Of a stretch of 64,000 nucleotides of DNA, positions 60,773-64,000 are shown piece after piece. The notes beneath the pieces were generated by a model that was not told where the DNA came from, did not search any database, and saw nothing but the letters and a program-made list of their open reading frames with translations. Within the stretch, counting starts at the first letter, position 1, and each line of letters starts with the position of its first letter. The position numbers were made by a program, and so were the translations under genes. Origin of the DNA: Mesobacillus harenae (lineage in GTDB: Bacteria > Bacillota > Bacilli > Bacillales > Cytobacillaceae); assembly GCF_013343715.1 (NCBI RefSeq), contig NZ_JABUNR010000001.1:186001-250000 (forward strand). Direction: 5' to 3'.

Positions 60773-62164
60773 TTATCGATTGCTTTTAGCAAGTGCGTGC
60801 CTGTATTTGCTGGCTGGGTGGTCATCTGGCAAAATACTTGCACCCTCTGGGAATAGCTTTTCTCTTAGCGTTCCATCGCTATAGTCCTTTTTGTATAAGC
60901 CGCGCTCTTGAAGCACTGGCACCACTAAATCAATAAAGGCTTCCAGGTCGCCCGGTGTTACTAAGTGGTTTAAATTAAAGCCATCTACGCCAGACTGTTC
61001 AAATTGGAATTGAATAGCATCGGCTACCTCTGTCGGATTACCAACAATGATGCTATGATCGAGTGTTTCGAAACGCTTCAGCACTTCGCCAACAGTCAAT
61101 TTTTTAGGAGCATCCTTCGTAAGAGTTGCCGCTTTGTAATGACCGCCTTCAGTCGTTTTTGTGTATTCAAATGGAAGGTCGGGATCCATTTCCTCATACT
61201 CAGCAATATCATATCCGCTTGCTCCGTACTGTGCCTTCGCAGCATCTGGACTCCACACACTTGCATATTCTTCAAATTTTTTCTGGGCTTCTTCTGTTGT
61301 TTCAGCAACAATTACGCTAAGGAAAGAAATGATCTTAATGTTATCAGGATTTCTCCCATGTTTTTCAGCACGTTTACGAATATCGTCAGAATAGTAACGA
61401 ATTCTTTCAGGTGTCGGGCCTCCAACAAATATGCACTCAGCGTGTTTTGCTGCAAAATCCCTGCCGCGCTCTGATGTTCCTGCTTGATAGATGACAGGAG
61501 TCCGCTGTGGAGACGGTTCACTTAAATGCGGGCCCTCAACTTTGAAGTAGGTACCTTCATGATTAATCTCGTGAACCTTTTCAGGATCAACTAAAGTATT
61601 TGTTTCTTTATTTTCAACAACTGCGCCATCTTCCCAGCTTCTCTCCCAAAGCTTATAGGAAACTTCCAGGTATTCATCTGCGATGCCATAGCGCTCATCA
61701 TGCTTAATCATATCTTGGAGGCCGAAGTTTCTGGCGGCGTTTGGAAGATAAGAAGTTACAACATTCCAAGCGACCCTGCCTTTTGTTAAATGATCTAAAG
61801 TAGAGAAGCGTCTTGCATTTCCAAACGGTGCTTCATAGGTGGTGCTGACCGTAACAGCAAACGACAGGTTTTCCGTAACACTTGCCATAGCTGAAACAAG
61901 CAAGGCTGGATCATTCAACGGCACCTGTAATCCATCACGGATAGAAGGGGCTTTACTATTCCGGTAAACATCATAGATTCCTAGTACATCAGCAAAGAAA
62001 ACCGCATCAAACTTTCCTTTCTCCAACAGCTTCGCTAACTCAATCCAATAGTCCAGATCCTTATATCTCCGATGCCGTTTACTCTCCGGATGCTTCCAAA
62101 AACCGTGAGAGTTATGCATCGCACTGTTCATTTCAAACGCGTTTAAGATAATCTGTTTGCTCAT
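60773..62164 (-). CDS. FMN-dependent monooxygenase of the NtaA/SnaA/DszA (bacterial luciferase-like) family
   Basis: 463-residue reduced-FMN-dependent monooxygenase. Family pieces: LNAFEMNSAMHNSHGFWKHP near 7-26, FDAVFFADVLGIYDVY near 53-68, RVAWNVVTSYLPNAARNFG near 129-147, DEYLEVSYKLWERSW near 163-177, and VIYQAGTSERGRDFAAKHAE near 224-243. DszA and dimethyl-sulfide monooxygenase belong here. GGAGGAACAAG precedes ATG 62164. A SAM-I riboswitch with terminator controls it, and metNIQ follow, so a role in releasing or recycling organic sulfur is the best inference. Similar Bacillus genes are YtnJ-like. It needs a flavin reductase, not seen here. Confidence 0.9.
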   Translation of the reverse strand: MSKQIILNAFEMNSAMHNSHGFWKHPESKRHRRYKDLDYWIELAKLLEKGKFDAVFFADVLGIYDVYRNSKAPSIRDGLQVPLNDPALLVSAMASVTENLSFAVTVSTTYEAPFGNARRFSTLDHLTKGRVAWNVVTSYLPNAARNFGLQDMIKHDERYGIADEYLEVSYKLWERSWEDGAVVENKETNTLVDPEKVHEINHEGTYFKVEGPHLSEPSPQRTPVIYQAGTSERGRDFAAKHAECIFVGGPTPERIRYYSDDIRKRAEKHGRNPDNIKIISFLSVIVAETTEEAQKKFEEYASVWSPDAAKAQYGASGYDIAEYEEMDPDLPFEYTKTTEGGHYKAATLTKDAPKKLTVGEVLKRFETLDHSIIVGNPTEVADAIQFQFEQSGVDGFNLNHLVTPGDLEAFIDLVVPVLQERGLYKKDYSDGTLREKLFPEGASILPDDHPASKYRHALAKSNR

Positions 62165-62217
62165 AATCTTGTTCCTCCCAAAATGTGTTTGTGTTTCTTA
62201 ATGAGGTGAGGCCAAAT

Positions 62218-62374
62218 AAAAAACCTCTTCCAAAGAAAAGAAGAGGTTTCGTACACACGAATGTATAAGGTCTCTTCTTATCTCTCAAGCTTCCGCTTGC
62301 TGGAATTGGCACAGTACTATACAGTCTGTTGCCGAGGCATCAAAGGGCCAGTCCCTCCACCTCTCTAGATAAGA
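62218..62374 (-). ncRNA. SAM-I (S-box) riboswitch, minus strand, upstream of the monooxygenase gene
   Basis: Read on the minus strand: TTCTTATCTAGAGAGGTGGA, then GGGACTGGCCCTTTGATGCC and TCGGCAACAG, GTGCCAATTCCAGCA and AGATAAGAAGAG, the conserved S-box core in order (P1 start, kink-turn, pseudoknot loop, SAM site, P1 end). Then AACCTCTTC and GAAGAGGTT with TTTTTT form the terminator (62218-62248). SAM binding should stop transcription of the monooxygenase and probably metNIQ. Confidence 0.95.
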
Positions 62375-62544
62375 AAAATCGATTGCTATTAACTTATACC
62401 AAAATATACAAGAAGAGGTTAGCAATGTCAACAAGAAGTTTTTCAATTTAGACAAGTTAGAAAAGTCAATTACATAAGATTTAAAAAATATTGACATTAA
62501 TAAATAAATAACATAGAGTATTTCCTAACAAATGAATATCAATG

Positions 62545-62708
62545 AATCTTATCAAGAGTCAGGGGAGGAACTGGTCCTACGATCCTGCAGCAACCACTTA
62601 TCTTATAAATAAGCGAGGTGCTAAATCCAGCAGGCAAGTTTGTCTGGCAGATGAGAAAGAGTCTTTCAGCAGACAGAGCCCTCTTTCCATTCGAAAGAGG
62701 TTTTTTTA
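62545..62708 (+). ncRNA. SAM-I (S-box) riboswitch, plus strand, upstream of the acyl-CoA dehydrogenase-like gene
   Basis: AATCTTATCAAGAGTCAGGG, GAGGAACTGGTCCTACGATC and CTGCAGCAACC, then GAGGTGCTAAATCCAGCAGG and CAGATGAGAAAGAG give the S-box core in order. CTCTTTC-CATTC-GAAAGAGG followed by eight T (62680-62708) is the terminator. The two S-boxes diverge from one 170-base region. Confidence 0.95.
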
Positions 62709-62738
62709 TGAAAAAATAAGTTTAACAGGAGGCAGACT

Positions 62739-63893
62739 ATGGTGAATTTAGTACAACAGACCGTTACAAAACAGCAGGAATTATTGCAACAGGCAGGGGA
62801 ATTAGCAGAAGTTTTTAAAAATAGAGCAGCTCAAGTTGATTCAGAAGGTAGTTTCCCTTATGAAAACTTTGCAGACCTAAAGCAGAAAGGCTTTTTATCT
62901 CTTACAGTACCGGAGGAATACGGAGGCAGAGGTATCAACTTGCTTGAATTTTTATCAGTTCAGGAACGGCTCGCCCAGGGAGATGCACCGACAGCGCTGT
63001 CTTTAGGCTGGCAGCTCGGTGTTATTCTTGAGGTTGCGGAAAAGAGAAACTGGAAGGAAGAAAGCTTTGCGAAATTGTGCAGCTTAATTGTAAATGATAA
63101 GGCGCTGATCAATCTTGCGCAGACGGAGCCAGCTACAGGAAGTCCTTCCAGGGGTGCAATTCCCACTACAACAGCAACTAAAGAAGGTAACGGCTGGCGG
63201 ATAAATGGCCGTAAATCATTTACTTCGATGGCGGTGGCACTTGATTACTCCATTGTTACAGTAGATGTCAATTCAACCGGGACAAAAGGTTTTGTGTTGG
63301 TTGATCACGATCTCGAGGGCGTTCTTATTGAGGAAACATGGGATAGCATTGCCATGAGAGGTACAAAAAGTGATGATCTGATTTTAAATAATGTTCTGGT
63401 CGAAGAGGATGCTTTATTGGCGGTAGAAGAAGCAACAAAACCATCCCCAAATGGCTGGTATTTGCAGATTCCTGCAGTTTATTTGGGAATTGCGGTTGCA
63501 GCAAGGGATTATGCTGTGAAATTCGCCTCTGAGTTCCGTCCGATTACGCTTCCCGGTCCAATTAAGGATGTACAGGAAGTGCGCAGAAAAATAGGTGAAA
63601 TGGAGCTGGAATTGTTCAAAGCAAGGGAAGTATTATATTCAGTCGCGAGAAAATGGGTGGAACATCCTGAGGAGCGGCAAAACATGGGAGCCGAGTTAGC
63701 TGCTGTGAAGCATATCGCAACTAACAGTGCGAACGATGTAGTCGATTTGGCAATGAGAATCGTTGGTGCAAGAAGCCTTTCTGCCAAAAATCCATTGCAA
63801 AGGCATTACCGAGATGTCCGTGCTGGACTTCATAACCCGCCTACCGATGATGCCATTGTATACATACTGGCGAATGCCGTATTAGATCGATAG
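62739..63893 (+). CDS. Acyl-CoA dehydrogenase-fold flavoenzyme (SfnB/DszC-like)
   Basis: 384 residues with the acyl-CoA dehydrogenase fold: KQKGFLSLTVPEEYGGRGINLLEFL (in pieces, about 49-73), INLAQTEPATGSP near 127-139, WRINGRKSFTSMA near 151-163, and LAMRIVGARSLSAKNPLQRHYRDVRAG (in pieces) at 338-366. There is no YEG catalytic Glu; the end reads LHNPPTDDAIVYILA, as in the monooxygenase branch (DszC, SfnB, NcnH-like), which uses reduced flavin and O2. AGGAGG precedes ATG 62739. The S-box shows that it is induced by methionine/SAM shortage, so with the divergent DszA-like enzyme it may attack C-S bonds of a sulfide, sulfoxide or sulfone. Substrate not known. Confidence 0.88.
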   Translation: MVNLVQQTVTKQQELLQQAGELAEVFKNRAAQVDSEGSFPYENFADLKQKGFLSLTVPEEYGGRGINLLEFLSVQERLAQGDAPTALSLGWQLGVILEVAEKRNWKEESFAKLCSLIVNDKALINLAQTEPATGSPSRGAIPTTTATKEGNGWRINGRKSFTSMAVALDYSIVTVDVNSTGTKGFVLVDHDLEGVLIEETWDSIAMRGTKSDDLILNNVLVEEDALLAVEEATKPSPNGWYLQIPAVYLGIAVAARDYAVKFASEFRPITLPGPIKDVQEVRRKIGEMELELFKAREVLYSVARKWVEHPEERQNMGAELAAVKHIATNSANDVVDLAMRIVGARSLSAKNPLQRHYRDVRAGLHNPPTDDAIVYILANAVLDR

Positions 63894-63903
63894 AATAGGA
63901 GAA

Positions 63904-63937
63904 GAGCCTGCTTCTGCATGGAAGCGGTTCTTTTTTT
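63904..63937 (+). terminator. Terminator after the SfnB-like gene
   Basis: GAGCCTGCTTC and GAAGCGGTTC pair around TGCATG, followed by seven T. Confidence 0.85.
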
Positions 63938-63966
63938 ACGAGATAACTAGAAAAGAGGATAATATC

Positions 63967-64000
63967 ATGAAAGTCATTTCACCTGTCTGCTCAAAATGTA
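63967..64000 (+). CDS. Start of a gene cut by the window end
   Basis: AAAAGAGGATAATATC precedes ATG 63967. Only MKVISPVCSKC is visible. The C-x-x-C pair suggests a small metal-binding or zinc-ribbon protein, but eleven residues are too few to identify it. Confidence 0.45.
   Translation, partial: MKVISPVCSKC

Overview
The window reads as a chromosomal segment of a Gram-positive, endospore-former-like member of the Bacillaceae (Bacillus, Neobacillus or Mesobacillus type). Supporting signs are strong AGGAGG-type ribosome binding sites with frequent TTG and GTG starts, lipoprotein signal peptides on all binding proteins, two SAM-I (S-box) riboswitches, Fur boxes of the Bacillus kind, a paiA/paiB pair, a PucR-family activator and a DUF1540 miniprotein. 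I found no rRNA, tRNA, CRISPR array, insertion sequence or phage gene.

Layout. 0-4.4 kb: an acyl-CoA dehydrogenase and a TRAP transporter (dctP-dctM-dctQ). 4.5-9.6 kb: a Fur-controlled hydroxamate-siderophore ABC operon (minus strand) facing a Fur-controlled ferredoxin-NADP reductase-like flavoprotein. 9.7-17.2 kb: LysM/SPOR envelope protein, NAD-type malic enzyme, a lipoprotein, small membrane proteins and a two-domain GNAT acetyltransferase. 17.6-22.9 kb: UbiX, a TAXI-type TRAP transporter and a UbiD decarboxylase. 23.4-35.1 kb: a second DctPQM TRAP transporter followed by an ornithine-cyclodeaminase-like protein, an Asp/Glu-racemase-superfamily protein, an SDR, a PucR regulator, an N-carbamoyl amino acid hydrolase, a dihydroorotase/allantoinase-like amidohydrolase and aspartase. 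35.4-42.8 kb: small orphan genes, marR-paiA-paiB, a nitronate monooxygenase and a pair of overlapping envelope genes. 42.9-50.0 kb: a TetR-controlled catabolic island (aconitase-family large and small subunits, a third TRAP transporter, an isocitrate lyase/PEP mutase-family lyase) bracketed by 72-bp direct repeats. 50-58 kb: a HAD phosphatase, an HrtBA-like ABC exporter, DUF2798, acetate transporter, DUF1540, nitroreductase and a DUF4145 protein. 58-64 kb: metNIQ and two flavin-dependent oxidoreductases under divergent SAM-I riboswitches.

How the genes work together. Most of the window is acquisition and catabolism of organic acids: four complete TRAP-family importers, each next to different enzymes. 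The most informative groups are (i) importer plus cyclic amidohydrolase plus carbamoylase plus aspartase, which could take a carboxylated cyclic ureide such as dihydroorotate through N-carbamoylaspartate and aspartate to fumarate; (ii) importer plus LeuCD-like dehydratase plus lyase, which fits hydration of an alkyl-substituted maleate and aldol cleavage to pyruvate or another oxoacid; (iii) importer plus UbiX/UbiD, which fits decarboxylation of an aromatic or unsaturated acid. The malic enzyme could help convert resulting C4 acids to pyruvate. These substrate assignments are inferences from family and context.

Repeated non-coding structure stands out: a dispersed ~47-bp element (four copies, three placed within a few bases of a stop codon), a four-unit degenerate array at 54.0-54.2 kb, hairpins at most binding-protein/permease junctions, a three-fold 13-bp operator-like repeat at the TetR divergent promoter, and a 21-bp element shared by two promoters of the ureide-like cluster.
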